The translations under genes were made by a program, and so were the position numbers. This document shows positions 11,831 through 25,356 of a stretch of 64,000 nt of DNA, piece after piece (position 1 is the stretch's first letter; every line of letters begins with the position of its first letter). The notes below the pieces were generated by a model. It had not been told where the DNA came from. It did not search any database and saw only the letters and a program-made list of their open reading frames with translations. Origin of the DNA: Ceratotherium simum simum (Eukaryota > Chordata > Mammalia > Perissodactyla > Rhinocerotidae); the NCBI RefSeq assembly GCF_000283155.1, contig NW_004454159.1, forward strand, positions 16,519,673-16,583,672, given 5' to 3'.

Positions 11831-12719
11831 TGTTTGACACTAGTTTAGAATGTTGCTTCATAACCAAAGGTAATTTTATTTACCTGTAGACATTCCTAAA
11901 ATGGCAAGCAGATTTGCTAACAAGACAAAAATCAGCCTCTAGGCTTAACCTTACAAAACTCTAATATGAATAATGAAGTCAAACTAAAAAATTATCACCA
12001 TAAAATTTAAGAACTAGGATGAATTCCACTTCTGAACAATATAATGAGCTAGTTGTGTGAATCAACCTTTCCACCAAAAACAGTAAATATTCCTTGATAT
12101 AATATAGAAAATATCTTTCTCAATGCATCCAGGAGTTAGCATGAGAGTAAGAAATTCTCAGGTCTGAAAAAATAAAAGAAAGCAAGACTCTAGAGAACTG
12201 CTGACTGCAGTCACCCTGAAAGTATTTCCCTTTGAAAGAGAGTATAATAGTATGTTCTTCCCCAATGAATTTGAGTACCAAAGACAATATCATCCTATAG
12301 GAGTTATCCAGAAATTCTATTACTGCCTCAGGAATTGCGAAGAAAATTGATTATTTAAACTTGGGTAAAAAGTTGAAAAAAGGAAATATCACTGTTAATA
12401 ATTTGTAACCAAAATCTGTTTTAAAGTCTAAACTGAAATGCTTTTCACTGTGAGAAAACTCAAGCAAGAATTTCTTCCAGAGTGATTCCAAACCATTAGT
12501 GTCCTGGGCATTTGGAAAGAACAAATAAAAATTCTCTCTGGAGAAGACTTTTCCTTCCAAGTTCACAAAGACTGTTCAAAAACAAAATTCTAAGGAAAAT
12601 AATCACAACGAAAATAAGTAAACACTCAAGAGCACTGTAAAAAGGTACAGCAATCAACAGAACCAGACTAGATATGGCCCAAATATTCAAAGCAGAAAGT
12701 AACTATTATTAATACATTA
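11831..12719. other. AT-rich stretch, possibly eroded L1 5' sequence
   Basis: It lies directly upstream of clear L1 sequence in the same orientation and could be its 5' region, but I recognise no diagnostic block. The minus-strand frames at 12351-12566 and 12496-12690 look like chance frames. Confidence 0.35.
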
Positions 12720-14266
12720 CAGTTTCCAAAGGAAAAGATGGACAACATATGTAACAGGTGGGGAATTTTACCAGAGAAATAGAAAATAATAAAAAAGTGT
12801 CAAATGGACAGAAATAAAATGATAACAGAGATAAAGAATGACTTCACCAAGCCCATCAGTAGATTGGACACACCTAAGGAAAAATGAGTGAACTTGATAA
12901 ATCAATACAAATTACCCAAACTGAAATACCAAGAGAAAAATGAGTGGGAGGAAAATACAGAACCAGAGCATCTAAGAATTGTGGGAAAGTATCAAATGGT
13001 CTAATATACATGTAGTTGAAGACCAAGAACAGAAGAAACATCTGAAAAGGCTGAGAATTTTATTTTAAAAAGCCATCAACCATAGATCTGTAAAGCTCAG
13101 AGCATAAAATATTTAAGAAATCATATTCAATCTGCTGAAATCCAGACATCAAAAGAAAATCTTGCAAGCAGTTAAAGGAAAAAGAAAAATAAAAAGTATA
13201 TATACAGGAACAAAGATAACCACAGCAGACTTCTCATCAGAAACTAGGCAGACCAAAAAAAACTTAACTCAGCAATCTATACACAGTGAAAATACCATTT
13301 CAAAAACTGAAGGAGAAGTAGACTTTTCAGAAAAAAAGAGAATCCATTACTAATAGAACTGCACCAGAGGAAATTTTTAAAAGTTCAAGAAAAATGAACA
13401 TGATACCAGACAGAAATTTGATTTCTGGAAATAGTTAAAATGAGTATAAAATACTTTTAATCTTATGTTTAATTGCTCTAAAATGTAACTGATTATCTAA
13501 AGCAAAAATAGTAGCAATGTACTGTGGCTGATACATGTGGAAGAGTAAGATGCAATAGCAATATAACACAAAAGATGGGAGGGAGGAATTTGAAATATAT
13601 TGTTGCAAAGTTTTTACACTACATGGGAAGAAAAGTAATTTTATTTGAAGGTAGACTGGTTACTTAAAGATGCATATGGTAAACCCTAGGGAACTCACTT
13701 TAAAAAAAAAGAGAAAAGAGGTATAAATAATAAGCCAATAGTGAAGGGAAAGTGGAAGCAAAAAAAACGTTCAATTAATAAAATGCAAGCAGAGAAAAAG
13801 AAGAAGAAAGAATGAAACAAGTATAAATTATTTAGCAAGACTGTAGCTTTTAACCATATAAATAATTCCATTAGATATAAATGGTCCAAATACATCAATT
13901 AGAAGACAGATTGTCAGACTGGATTTTAAAACAACTCAGATATATGTACACTTTAATAAACACCCAGCAAGTATACAGAAATATAGTAAAAGACAATGGA
14001 AAATATATTGTGCAAACACTAATCAAAAGAAAACAGGACTGGCAATATTTATATCAAAGAAAATAGAATTAAGAACAAGGAATATTACCAGGGATAAAGA
14101 GGTACATTACATAATGATAAAAGGATTCATTCACCAAAACGTCATAGGAATCCTAAAAATGTATACATCTAATAATAGAGTTTCAAAATACATGAAACAA
14201 AAACTTATGGAATTGAAAATAGACAAATCCATCACTATAGTTAGAGATTTAAATACTCCTCTCTCG

Positions 14267-14510
14267 GGGCTGGCCCACTGGCGCAAGCGGTTAAGTGTGC
14301 GTGCTCTGCTGCGGTGGCCCAGGGTTCACTGGTTCGGATCCTGGGCGCGCACCGACGCACTGCTTGGCAAGCCATGCTGTGGTGGTGTCCCGTATTAAGT
14401 GGAGGAAGATGAGCACGGATGTTAGCCCAGGGTCAGTCTTCCTCAGCAAAAAAAAAAGAGGAAGATTGGCAGATGTTAGCACAGGGCTGATCTCCTCACA
14501 CACACACAAA
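14267..14510 (+). repeat. ERE-type tRNA-derived SINE
   Basis: The head 'gggctggcccactggcgcaa', a box-B-like 'ggttcggatcc' and two successive tails 'cttcctcagc...aagattggcagatgttag' are present. The 16-bp TSD aaatactcctctctcg (14251-14266 and 14511-14526) is perfect, so the insertion is fairly young. It landed inside the endonuclease region of an older L1. The open frames at 14114-14398, 14291-14656 and 14295-14534 cross this SINE and are not genes. Confidence 0.95.
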
Positions 14511-15190
14511 AAATACTCCTCTCTCGATAATTGACAAAACAAGAGCAAGTCACTAAAGATATATAAAGCTTGCAAAATACTACCAGCCAATTTCGCCAAG
14601 TAACATTTACGAAACAATTCACCAAACAACAGAATACACATTATTTTCAAGTACACATATCTCTAGGGAGGGTAAGGTGAAAACTATATTAATCCTAGGA
14701 CATCTCTAGGGTTCTCTATCTTTAGAGAGACACTATCTGTAGTTTCTAAGTTTGTTTGTTGTTCAAAACCCCCTTGCTCAGAGGCTTGAACTGTGCAGGA
14801 ATGCAAGAAATACAGGGACAATTGTTTCCATAACAAGAAGCTATGAGATATTTCAAAGAATTGAAATAAAAAAATTTATGTTCTATGATAATGCAATTAA
14901 ATTAGAGACCATTGACAAACAATTAATTAAGTCAAAGGTCAAAAGGGAAGTCACAAGTGAAATTAGAAAACATCTTCAATTAAGAGAAAATGAAAAAACA
15001 AAGTATCAAAATTTATGAGATGCTGCTAAAACAGTGTTTAAATCTTATAGCATTAAATGCTTATATTTGAAAAAGAAAAAATGTCTCAAATAAATTGTTT
15101 CGACCTTAAGAACCTAAAAAAAAAGAGCAAATTAAATTCTAAGCAAGAGAAAAGGAAACAAAGAACAAAAATCAATGAGATTGTAAACAG

Positions 15191-15247
15191 AAAGAAAGGA
15201 AGGAAGGAAGGAAGGAAGGAGGGAAGGTAGGAAGAAAGGAAGAAAGA
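15191..15247. repeat. (GGAA)n microsatellite
   Basis: An interrupted tandem array of GGAA/GAAA units, about 57 bp, within the plus-strand L1 region. Confidence 0.9.
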
Positions 15248-16959
15248 TCAATGAAACCAGAAACTGAATCTTTGTAGAGATCAATAAAATTGATAAACTT
15301 CTTGATGGACTGATTAAAAAAAAAAATCCACATAAAAGAGAGGAGATACAAAATACCAATATCAGCAATAAAAAGAGGAACATTTTTGTGGCTCCTAGAG
15401 ACATTACAAGGATAGTAAGACTATTATTACCAATTTTAGCCCATAAATTCAACAACTTTATAAAATATATAAATCCCTTGACAGATACAACCTACCAAAG
15501 CTCATTCAAGGAGAAATAGGTCATTTGAATAATCTTTTATCAACCAAAGGAACTAAATTTGTAGTTAAAACACTTCCAGCAAAGAAATCTCAAGGCCTAG
15601 ATTGTTTCACTGATGAATTCCAACAAACCCTTAAAGAATAATACCAATTTTATACAAGTTCTTCAAGAGGGTAGAAACACTGTAAAAATAATTTTCTGAA
15701 AACAAAACCCATAAAAGATGTAAGAATACAATTCAATATCCTTCATGAACATAAATGTAAAAAATCCTTAACACAATATTAGCAAATTTAACCCAGCAAA
15801 ATATAAAAAATATAATGCCTCATGATCCAGTGGGATTTATCCGGGGACTATAAGTCTGGTTTAACATTTCAAAACTCAGCCAACAGAATTCATTATATCC
15901 ATAGACTAAAGAAAAGCCACACCTTCATCTCAACAGATACAAAAAAAGCATTGCTAAAATTCAACATCCATTCATTATAAAAACTCAGCAAATTAAGATC
16001 AAAAGGAAACTTGCTTAACCTGATAACAAACATCTGTAAAACCCCTACAGTTAGTATGATATTTAATGGTGAAAGACTGAACACTTTCTCCCTAATATCA
16101 TGAATAAGGCAAGGATATCCTCTTTCATTACTTCTGTTCAATGTCTTAACCAGTGCAATGAAACAAGAAAAAGATATAAGAAGCACATAGTTTGTGAAAT
16201 GAGATAAAACCATTTCTATTCACTGATTAGGATTGTCTATGTAGAAAACCTCAAGGCATGTATAGAAATGCTATTAGAATTGAGTTTAGCAAGGTTTTGA
16301 AATACAAGACCAATATACCTAAACAAATGAATAAATAAATAAATGTATTACCATATACTATATACTATATAGTCATGAAGTATTTGAAACTGAAATTTAA
16401 AAAAAGGAAACAGTACCATTTCTAATTATACCAAAACACAAGAAATACTTAGGAATAAATTAAAAACACACATAGGATGAAAGAAATTAAAGAAGGCCTA
16501 AATAAATGGAGAGCTACATCATGTTTATGAATCAGAAAACTCACTCTTTTTAAGATGTCAATTCTCTCTAAATTAATCTGTAGATTCAACGCATCCCAAT
16601 CTAAATCCCAGCAAGAATTTTTTTTAAACATTAACATGCTTATTCTAAAATCTATGGGAAAAGTCAAAGGAAGTAGAATATCCAAAACAATGCTGGAAAA
16701 ACGTTGGAAGATTCACATTACTGGATTTTAAGACTTAATGTAAAGGTATAGTAATAATGACAGTGTGGTGTTGGTGAAAGGATAAACATACAGATCAAAA
16801 GAACAGACTGGAGAGCTCAGAAACTGACCCATGGGGGGAAAAAAAAAAAGGAAAAAGGACCTGAATCATACTCTGACCATATACAAAACGGACCTAAATA
16901 AAAGCCTAAGTTAAATTAATGGAAATTTTAAAACACGTTTATCATAACATCAAAACATA

Positions 16960-17930
16960 TGACACATATGGGGGTAAACAACAAAATGTTATGCAAGAAC
17001 AATTTAAACTACAAATATTGTAGAGATATTAAAGATGATCTAAGTAACTGGAAAGGTATATCATGTTTACAGTTTGGAAATTTACTATTATTAATATGTC
17101 ATTTCTCCTCAATTTGATCTGTAAATTTAAAAAAATCCACAAATTCCAGCATACTTATTCATATAAAAAGCTGATTCTTAAATTTATATGGAAATGCAAA
17201 GGATCTAAAATAGCCTACATAAATTTTTTAAGGAAGAATAAAGTTGTGGGATTACATTATCTAATTTCAAAACTTACAATAATGCTAAAGTAATCAAGAC
17301 GGCATCACGACAGTTGTACAGATCTACTGAACAAAATAGCAAGTTCAGAAATTCATCCACATATATATGGTCAATTGATTTTCTATGAGGTTTTCAAGAT
17401 AATTCAATGTATAAAGGGAAATATTCCCAGCAAATGGTACTGGAACAACCAGATATTTATATGTAGAAAAAGAGTAAAACTTGACCCCACATCATACATA
17501 AAAATTAACTTTAACTATATCATAGATTTAACATAAAAGCCTAAACTATAAAACTCCTAAAGGAAAACATAGGACAAAGTCTTCACAAACTTGAGGTAGG
17601 CAAAGTGTTTTTAAATGGGAAACAAAATGGATAGGCCATGAAAGACAAATTTTGCTCTTTGAAAGTCACCACAGAAAATGAAATGACGAGACATAGACTT
17701 TGAGAAAATATTTCAATGTAAATATCTGTACACAAATTGTACCTCAGGAAAAATTTATAAAATCTAAATAAATCCTGACAATATAAAAAAATAATAATAT
17801 CTTGTTGACTTATTAAAATAAGGCAGAAAAGCACAGCAACTGTGAGTTCTTAAGTAGGCAAGAAAATGAATGAAATCAACGTTTTCTAAGACCCTTGTAT
17901 TGCCTGCAAGGGAATTTTAAAAACTGACTT
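16960..17930 (+). mobile_element. Second L1 ORF2 C-terminal fragment, adjacent to the first
   Basis: This begins again at an ORF2 segment already passed at 16490-16900. The frame at 17063-17293 contains 'LILKFIWKCKGSKIA', a typical L1 ORF2 string, and the block 'tggtcaattgattttctatg' follows at 17370. It is therefore a separate L1 fragment or an internal duplication, not a continuation. Confidence 0.65.
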
Positions 17931-18440
17931 CAGATTTTTAATATAGTTGAAGATAGAAGAATAACCACTTATATTAGAGAAGCAAAATTTATAACTTCCA
18001 AATTAGCAGTATTAAAAAAAAATTGAGAAATAAACAAGTAATTATCCCAAAAGTCAAGAAAGGGAAGAAAGAGAAACCTACAACATGCAAGACAAAGAGT
18101 ACAAAGTCAGTCTAAGAGTGTCAGACTTGATGTTTCAAAAATCCACTTTTACATACTTATAGGCAGACACATTGAAACATAAGGGTGAAAGTAAAATGAT
18201 GGAATGAGTTTTACCCATGCAAATTGTCACTAAAAGATAGTCATAGTATTAATAGCAGACAAAAAAGACATCAAGGAAAAAGGCACTACTAAAGATAAAG
18301 ATGATAGGTTCATGGTGAAAAAAGTTCTATTCCCCAGGAAGATATCAATTCTAAAATTTAAAACTGGATGAATCTAATAACAGATCAAAATGTATGAAAA
18401 CCTAGTGAAAGGGAAGTAGGATTTATGTTCTTACCAAGCT
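17930..18440 (+). mobile_element. L1 ORF2 5'-region fragment
   Basis: The block 'cccaaaagtcaagaaaggga' (about 18047) and the segment near 18240-18360 ('gacatcaaggaaaaaggcac', then 'ttctattccccaggaagata') resemble the endonuclease-coding part of old L1 elements in the plus orientation. It is strongly diverged. Confidence 0.45.
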
Positions 18441-21400
18441 GGCCAGAGTTCAATGTTCCAAAAATAGAATATTTTTTTCTCCTGAAAAAAATGCCAACTA
18501 CATTCTAGTAGAATCCAAGTCTCTGATTTAAGGTTTTTCCCTATTCACACAATGACTAAAGCATCTTGTGTCCACTAGGCCCCAATCACCAGTCACCCTT
18601 CTTTTCACAAAAGCTCCACAGACGCAAAGTATACAGTGTGGGTATGTTTCACTCCATTCATCACTCCTACTAACTGTGTTAGCACAGCACATTCCCAAAC
18701 TAAATCCCTCTTTAAATGATGTTGCAGAAAAACTGACATAAAATGATCAATGTTGTGCCACTGAGGTCTAAAGATGAAAAATGAAAGTTGAAATGTTTAT
18801 TTTGGATTCATAGTGAACATATTGAAAAAGATTTAAAATCTTGATAAAAATAATTTTTCTTCTGCTCCCCGCTCCCACTTTTGTAACAGGCTGCTTCTCT
18901 CCTATAAAATGCATGATCTGCCAGAGTCCATTCCATGTGTCAATCATAAGACAAAGAAACTTGCTGATGTTTGGGTGGTAGAAAACTTTTAAATGACATC
19001 TCTGCTAATGGGAACATAAACCTGGAAATATTTGAAATTTGCTCTAAATTTTCTGTGGTTATAATTTTTAAAAAGAAGTTATTAAAAATACATTCAGCAT
19101 GATTACAAAAATTCAACTGTGGCAATAGTACTCTATAGAGTTTTATGTCCTTTACATAGCAAATGTTGCTAAAAAATTGAAAAATTTTAGTAAACTTAAT
19201 CTTCTAAAGGATGCTTAATGTTAAAATTTTTTTTCTAGCATATATTTTTGTAAACCAAATAATTCTTTTAATATAAGTGACCATTCTATAATGTATACAA
19301 TTTTGATGTTTTTATTTTTACATTATATACATGTTAGAGACATATTGGCTGCTGTAAACTATCAACGTTTATAGAATTATAAAAGCTTCATGTGTTTATC
19401 ATAACAATATTTTCTTTCAAGTATGTACATGGACCATATACCATTGAGACCTTCCACTTCTTTCCCTGGAAAATATTTAAAAAAATATTGATTAAATTTA
19501 GCTTTCAGCGTTTGGCCAGGAATACAACTAAATTATCTCCAAATAACTTATGTAATTTTATTTTTAAAGACAGTGAGAATGCTGATTTCAGTTTCCTTGA
19601 TACACTCTTCTAAGATTTAAAAACCTCAGAGTCATGAAAGTAATACCAAGCAAGATTCTTTAAACGAATCGTCTCTTCTTAGATGTTTGTCACTTATTGG
19701 ATGAGGAAGAGCTTCTCAGCTATGGCTAGAAATCGAAAAGTGAAGGGAAGTGTAATCAAATTACATTATCTCTGGAAAACAAATAGCCCAAATCAGTGAC
19801 TGCCTCTCCACATTTCAGTAAAACACTCTCTAATATTCAGGACTCAATTTAGAGTTGTGACAGGAACACAAGTTAAACTAGCTCAGTCAAAACATGGAGT
19901 CTTCACAAAACCGAAGGAAAAACAACTCCAGGAAGCAAAGGTATAACGCGCCTGGGAGGTCCAGGTAGCCAGGACTCCCTGCCCGTTTCTAATCTCTGCT
20001 TCTTTTGCACCTGGGCTTTATGCTCTCCTACCATAGATTAGCTTCTTGCATACCAAAGACATGCCACCAGAATCTCTGGGTTCGTGCCTGAATTATAGAA
20101 GTAATACATGAAGAGAGCAAAACCACAAAACATACAAAATGGAAAGTAAAAGACTTCCTCTCAAATTATAAGGGAAATATGAAGGCAATTTTATCAGAAC
20201 TAAAGGACAAGGGTCCCAAAATTGTAACTGATCACCAGGTGCTTAGCATAATGAATGAAAGAAAAAATTATGTAGTTTTACTATATGAATGATAAAGATC
20301 TCTAAATCTCTGAGGAGAGGTGGGGAGGAGAGGGACATCTATAAAGAGAAATGGGAATCAGAAAGGCTTTTGGCTTCCCCAAAAAACACTGAGTACTAGA
20401 AGGCAATACACAGTCCAAAGCCTATAATTCTATATACATCCAAATTATCACTCATGAGAGATGATAGAATGAAAATATTTTTCAATCAAGCAAAGATTCA
20501 ATAATGTTATCTCCCATGCTCTCTCTCTTAAGTATTTACCAAAAATGTTTTTAAATCAAGTGAGGGAGTAAACCAAGAAAAAAGAAGGCATAGATCTACA
20601 AAACGTTTAATCCAGTTCCCCTTCCTTGGTTTCCAAGTTACGTATTTGAGTTATTGGAAATTGGTTTGGTCGTGTACCACATCTAGGAGAACGGGATAGA
20701 GGAAAACAGGGCAGGGGGATCCCAAGGGAAGAGCTAGAGCAAAAGGGCTACTTTGGAGCAGAAAGATGTAAGACTGTGCAAGGGGGTCCTCAGTGGGGAG
20801 AAGTAAAAACTGATGGAGGTTTTGAACCTTTGTGTAAGGTCACATACTATAAGGTGGGTGTAAGTGTCAGATACTGCAAGGTATATGACTAAGCTGTATG
20901 TGTATTTGGGAAAAAATGCACTAAACATACAGAAAGCATTCCTTAACAATATAAAGCAAAAAGTTATAAAAGTTGGGAAACAGGTACAGCACATTCCTTG
21001 AGTCAGTATGGAGCAATATTTACATAAACATGCAAAGACTGACTATTGATTTAACTATGAATTGTGATATCGTTATATTGAGAGGAATATAAGTGGGTGG
21101 TAAAGAGCTAAACCTTTAACTACTCCAAAGGGAACTCTTAGGCAATATCTAAAAATAGCAGTGTAAGCCTATCACTTAGAAAAATTGAGTTAAACACCAA
21201 TAAAAGGAACTAGGAGTTGAAAGTGATTGCCTTTATAAAATTTATAGGATGGTTTGATTTATTAACTATGTACACTTATTATTCAATAAAAATTAAAGTA
21301 AACAAAAGTAGTCTTTCCCATCCCATTTATACTCCCTGGAGGCAATCACTGATAACAGTGTCTATTTTATTCATTCCAGTGCTTACTATTAAACTTTAAA

Positions 21401-21539
21401 TAACATGCTTAGGTTGTATGTCTTGACTTGTCAAAATTTGAGATGATATATTAATTCTCATATGTAAAAAAGGAATTTTGTCCACTTATGCTACTTGCCA
21501 ATTTTTCTACTCCTTTTTTCTCTCAATTTTTATTAGTTA
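18441..21539. other. Long stretch without a recognised feature
   Basis: I see only AT-rich unique-looking sequence. The open frames here (18940-19125, 19392-19613, 20734-20994, 21217-21399) are short, rich in F, L, S, K and N as expected from random AT-rich DNA, and lack splice-site or motif support. Confidence 0.5.
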
Positions 21540-21716
21540 CATTATTATTTGTTGATATATTCAAAAAATATTTATTGAACCTGTACTATGTTCTAGCCAC
21601 TTAGAATAAATGAGCAAAATAAATATCCCTGGCACTGTGGAATTTACATTCTAAAAGAAGAAGACAAAAAATAAACATTGAAAGTAAGTAAATATATTAA
21701 TGTGAGAAAATGATAA
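21540..21716 (+). repeat. Ancient interspersed repeat, family not assigned
   Basis: The order 'atatttattgaacctgtact', 'atgttctagccact', 'ccctggcactgtgg', 'aatttacattctaaaag', 'aataaacattgaaagtaag' is a common mammalian dispersed motif set. The same set recurs at 40120-40435. I cannot name the family with certainty. Confidence 0.6.
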
Positions 21717-24700
21717 GGCTGTGTCCTTGTTGGGCCATGGATGCTGCAGTTGCTTCCCAACAAAACAATCTGGACACAGATGCACCAAGAGATGCCCCAA
21801 TGAATCTTCTGGCTGTCAGACACGTGCATCTCTGCACTCATTGTAAAGCATCAATTATGGCTCCTCATGGCAACCAGAGTTAATCATCCTCACCAAATGG
21901 TAACTCCTTTCTTGCCTGATGGTACATTGGCATAAAGAGTTGAAAGTGTCCAGGTTGTACTCATATCTGCAAGTTCAGTAGAACCCTCACTGTGTCCTCT
22001 GATAGAAGTATTCTTCTGGGAATCCAGAAATATCTGTGACTGCAGGCACAGGAATGGCAATTCAACAAGTGGGTCACCCCCAGGTGATGGTGAGAGGAGT
22101 CAGTTTTGCTTTTACCCCTTTTGTCCTCAAAGCAATTTATTCAAGTTAATGGGAAAACCCCACTACATATTGGCAATTGGTTCTGGGTATGTACCACAGC
22201 CTGGAGGACAACAACCCAAATGAACAGAGTCTTGTCCTCAAGCTAGTTTCTTGTCTGAGTCTATAACAGGCCATTCCACCATTCTACCTCTGGGTCACGA
22301 GGTATACAAAAAGACCAGTAGATTCCATGGTCATGGGCCAATTATCACATCCTTTGATATAAAATATTTCTTTGTCTGAGACTATGTTATATAGAATACT
22401 CATGACAATAGATCAGGTACTCTAAATCCTGGAAAATTTGAGCTAGTAGGAGCACCGTGGGGAGGCAAGAAAAATACATATCCTTATGAAGATGAATTGC
22501 TGCCCCTTCAAGGATGGAAGATCACACATAATCTGCCACTAAACAGCTGGGTTACATCCTTGGAGGATAGTGTTATATTGAGAGATTCAGTATTGGTCTT
22601 TGTACTGCTACATTGGCAGTTGCTAGTTCAACTTTGGTAAGAGGGAGTCCCGGATATTGGGCTTCATAGGCACTCAAGTCATGGGTAGCACATTGCACCA
22701 GCACTGGAGTGGCCAAGTACAAGATTGGCTGATTTCACAGAACAAGTCATTCTATCTATCCACTTATTGATGACTTCTCTGCAGTGGAGGCTTTTTGTTG
22801 GACATTAACATGAAGCACAAAAATCCTGGTCTTGTAAGCACTTCCATAAGACCATCCACAATCCAATTTCCCAGATATCCTTGACTCTGAACTTTCAATT
22901 TTACACCCTCAAGGCTGCTGACCAATCAGCCAAGACATTAGTTACTTCCCAGGTGTCCGCATATATCCATACCTCATTCTACTTCTTCATTCATGCAAAT
23001 ATACAAGAATATAGTCAAATGTATATCTATATCAAGCATACAGGTCACAGTTTTGATTCCTAGGGGAATTTCCCTTCTCCAATGGTCTGAGCAGTGTCTG
23101 AGGTCACTTATGGTTAGCACCAACATGGTATTCAATTTATGATCTAAGAACTAGACACAATTGTTTCCCTCTCTTTTGGTCAATGATAGGATGTCACCCA
23201 GAAGTAGGATGACTGCATATCCCAATTTGTCTGGGATAATTCTAGTATATGCCAGATATCCCAAAGAAATTATTAATAGTGGATGTAATAAAACTCAGAT
23301 CATGATAGGAAGTTTCAGTTGCATAGTCCTTTGGTGTTTCACGGTCAGGCACTCAGTCTTTACCAAGGCCCAATAATATGCTAGGAACTATTTTTGAAAT
23401 GGTGAGTAGTTCTTGGCTGCAGAAGAAAAGACCTTGCTCGAGAATGCTAAAAGTCTGTGGGAAACCCCTCTATTGGGAATTGCCAGAGATACCGCAAGCA
23501 TCCTTTTCTATCATGGAAACCTTTAGCAACATAGATATTCTAGGGTAGAAAACCTGTTGTAGACCTTTCTCCTTACTATGGGCCCCACTCTAACTTGACA
23601 GGCTTCTAAGTCACTCAATAAGTGGGACTGAGCATTATTGTCAAGTGCAGTATATCCTATCTTGTTATTAGTGGTAACTAGTTGGGATGATCTGCCAAGC
23701 TACCAACTTCACTGATATATCTGGCCCCTGAATCTTCATGGGGTTTATCCACCCTCTTGAATCCATGTGTCTTCCTAGTACTTGTAGAACGCTTCTTGAA
23801 TACTTGCCACCTTCTGCTACCTGGTCCAGTTAGCATGATGCCATCAATATGGTTTACCAGCATGATGTTCTGTAGAATATAAAGATGACAGAGGTCCTCG
23901 CAAACTTTGTCATGACATAAATCAGAGAGAATTAACATAGCCCAAAGCAAGAGCATAAATGTTTCTTGCTTCTCTCTCCATGTAAATGTGAGTTGATGTT
24001 AATCCTCCTTATGGCAGTTGAGAAGAATACATTCAACAGATGAATAGCACATTCCAAATGCTAGAGGCTTTGTTAATCTGTTTCACTAAAAATATCAGGT
24101 CAAGTATAGCAGCTGGGATTGGGACTAGTACTTGGATCAGTCAATAGGCACTTACCATCATCTACCAGATTTCTTCTGCCCCCGCCCCAGGGCACATAGG
24201 TGAATTAAAAGGGGTGTATTTGGAACCAGTACTCCTACATCCTTTGAAGATTGGGATAATCTCTTGAAATTCCTGGTAAAATGAGATGACGCTTCAGACT
24301 TATTTTTTGAAAGGATAGAAAGTTTTCCACTTGGCCCTTCCTACTTGGCCCTTATTGGGTATTACTTCATAGGTCAGGTAAAAATGTGAGGCTGCTGTCA
24401 CTTACTAAGTCAGTGTGTGTATCCCTATTTTCCTATACACAGGCACCCACACTTGAGCCACTCTAAGATTAATTTGTGCCAAAACTCCATTTAACATCTC
24501 CATAGCTTCCTCTCTAATTGGAGAGCCATGTTGGTATCTCAGATCTCCTGGTAACAGCATCAGCTCAGAAGTCAAATACAAGAATCCTCAAATAGTCTAA
24601 ATATTCCACTTATTCCGGTGCATGGTTAACTTGGTAAATAGCCGTACATTCCTTTGAGAATGGATCAGAGGAATGTTTATCACATATATTGTTGTGGCTT

Positions 24701-25150
24701 TGCAGGTTCCTTCCAGAAGGATCTTCAATCAGTGTGTTCTGGGTCAGTGAACTGGCTTTGATCTGGAAACTGGGTGAAGAACTCATTTTTCCAATTGCAG
24801 TGGCTGACATCAGCCTTCTGCTAGCCAAGTTTTGATTTTTTTTTTTTTGTCAGACAAGCCAAGTCACATCCAAATTAGTCATTTATCTCACCATTTGTTT
24901 GCCAGACTCTGTTAGCCATCTGCAGATATCGGTGAGTCAAAGCACTCAAAGTAATTATGTCCACCTTGCCTCAGATAGTTAAGTGTCACTACCTGGCCTC
25001 TGCAATTCCTGAAAAACATCATTCCCTCCACGCTAGGAAAGCCATCCATCTCCTAGAGTCAATCCAGACTGCAGAGGAAGCCATCACCACACTTCTCAAA
25101 GATGCTGATGTCTCCCTCAGACATTCCATTGCTTTAGTGAATCAAATATG
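21717..25150 (-). mobile_element. Decayed ERVL endogenous retrovirus internal region, minus strand
   Basis: Read on the minus strand the order fits a class III (ERVL) provirus. Protease/upstream pol-like sequence lies at about 24000-25150, a reverse-transcriptase segment at 23678-23956, then RNase H/integrase-equivalent sequence, and a dUTPase-like segment at about 21720-22130, as known for ERVL downstream of integrase. In the frame at 23678-23956 the catalytic loop expected to read YxDD reads HIDG, so a key residue is lost. Stops and frameshifts interrupt every part. No env is visible, which is normal for ERVL. No LTR is recognised at either end, so the copy is truncated. Confidence 0.75.
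23678..23956 (-). pseudogene. ERVL pol remnant, reverse-transcriptase segment
   Basis: This 92-codon open stretch is the longest intact piece of the ERVL pol. It covers the region around the reverse-transcriptase catalytic loop: the motif occurs at about residues 35-38, with the second of the paired aspartates replaced by glycine. The flanking hydrophobic residues and the following 'MLTGP' match the ERVL family pattern. It is an isolated fragment with stops on both sides and no start context, so it is not expected to be translated into an active enzyme. Confidence 0.65.
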
Positions 25151-25152
25151 TG

Positions 25153-25356
25153 TGATGTAGTACAGTGGAGGGAGTCTGGGCTTTGTAATTATATGGGTCA
25201 CATTTCAATACTGGCTCAGCTACTTACTAACTGTGACGTTAACTTCTGAGTTTCAGTTTTCTCAGCTGTAAATATGGAAATAAAAATATCCGCCTCGCAG
25301 AGTTGCTTTTAAGTTTCAAAAAGAAAAAAACTCTAGCACAATGCCTAAGACATATA
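25153..25356 (+). repeat. MIR SINE
   Basis: The blocks 'tacagtggagggagtctggg', 'ctcagctacttactaactgt', 'gagtttcagttttctcagct' and 'agcacaatgcctaagacata' give the MIR order. It abuts the upstream end of the ERVL sequence. Confidence 0.8.

Larger units (their letters stand above)
12720..16960 (+). mobile_element. Old LINE-1, pre-ORF2 region and ORF2, frames destroyed
   Basis: The pre-ORF2 block occurs at 13130-13700 ('cttgcaagcagttaaaggaa', 'cagcagacttctcatcagaa'). The endonuclease motif reads 'DLNTPLS' near 14250. The reverse-transcriptase region reads 'gatccagtgggatttatccg' at 15825-15844. The site expected to encode the FADD catalytic loop (near 16215) has stops. A plus-strand ERE splits the endonuclease region at 14267-14510. 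The last part (16500-16900) is ORF2 C-terminal sequence and is followed by a second copy of the same segment. This is a dead element, and L1 ORF2 would normally nick DNA and reverse-transcribe L1 RNA. Confidence 0.75.
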
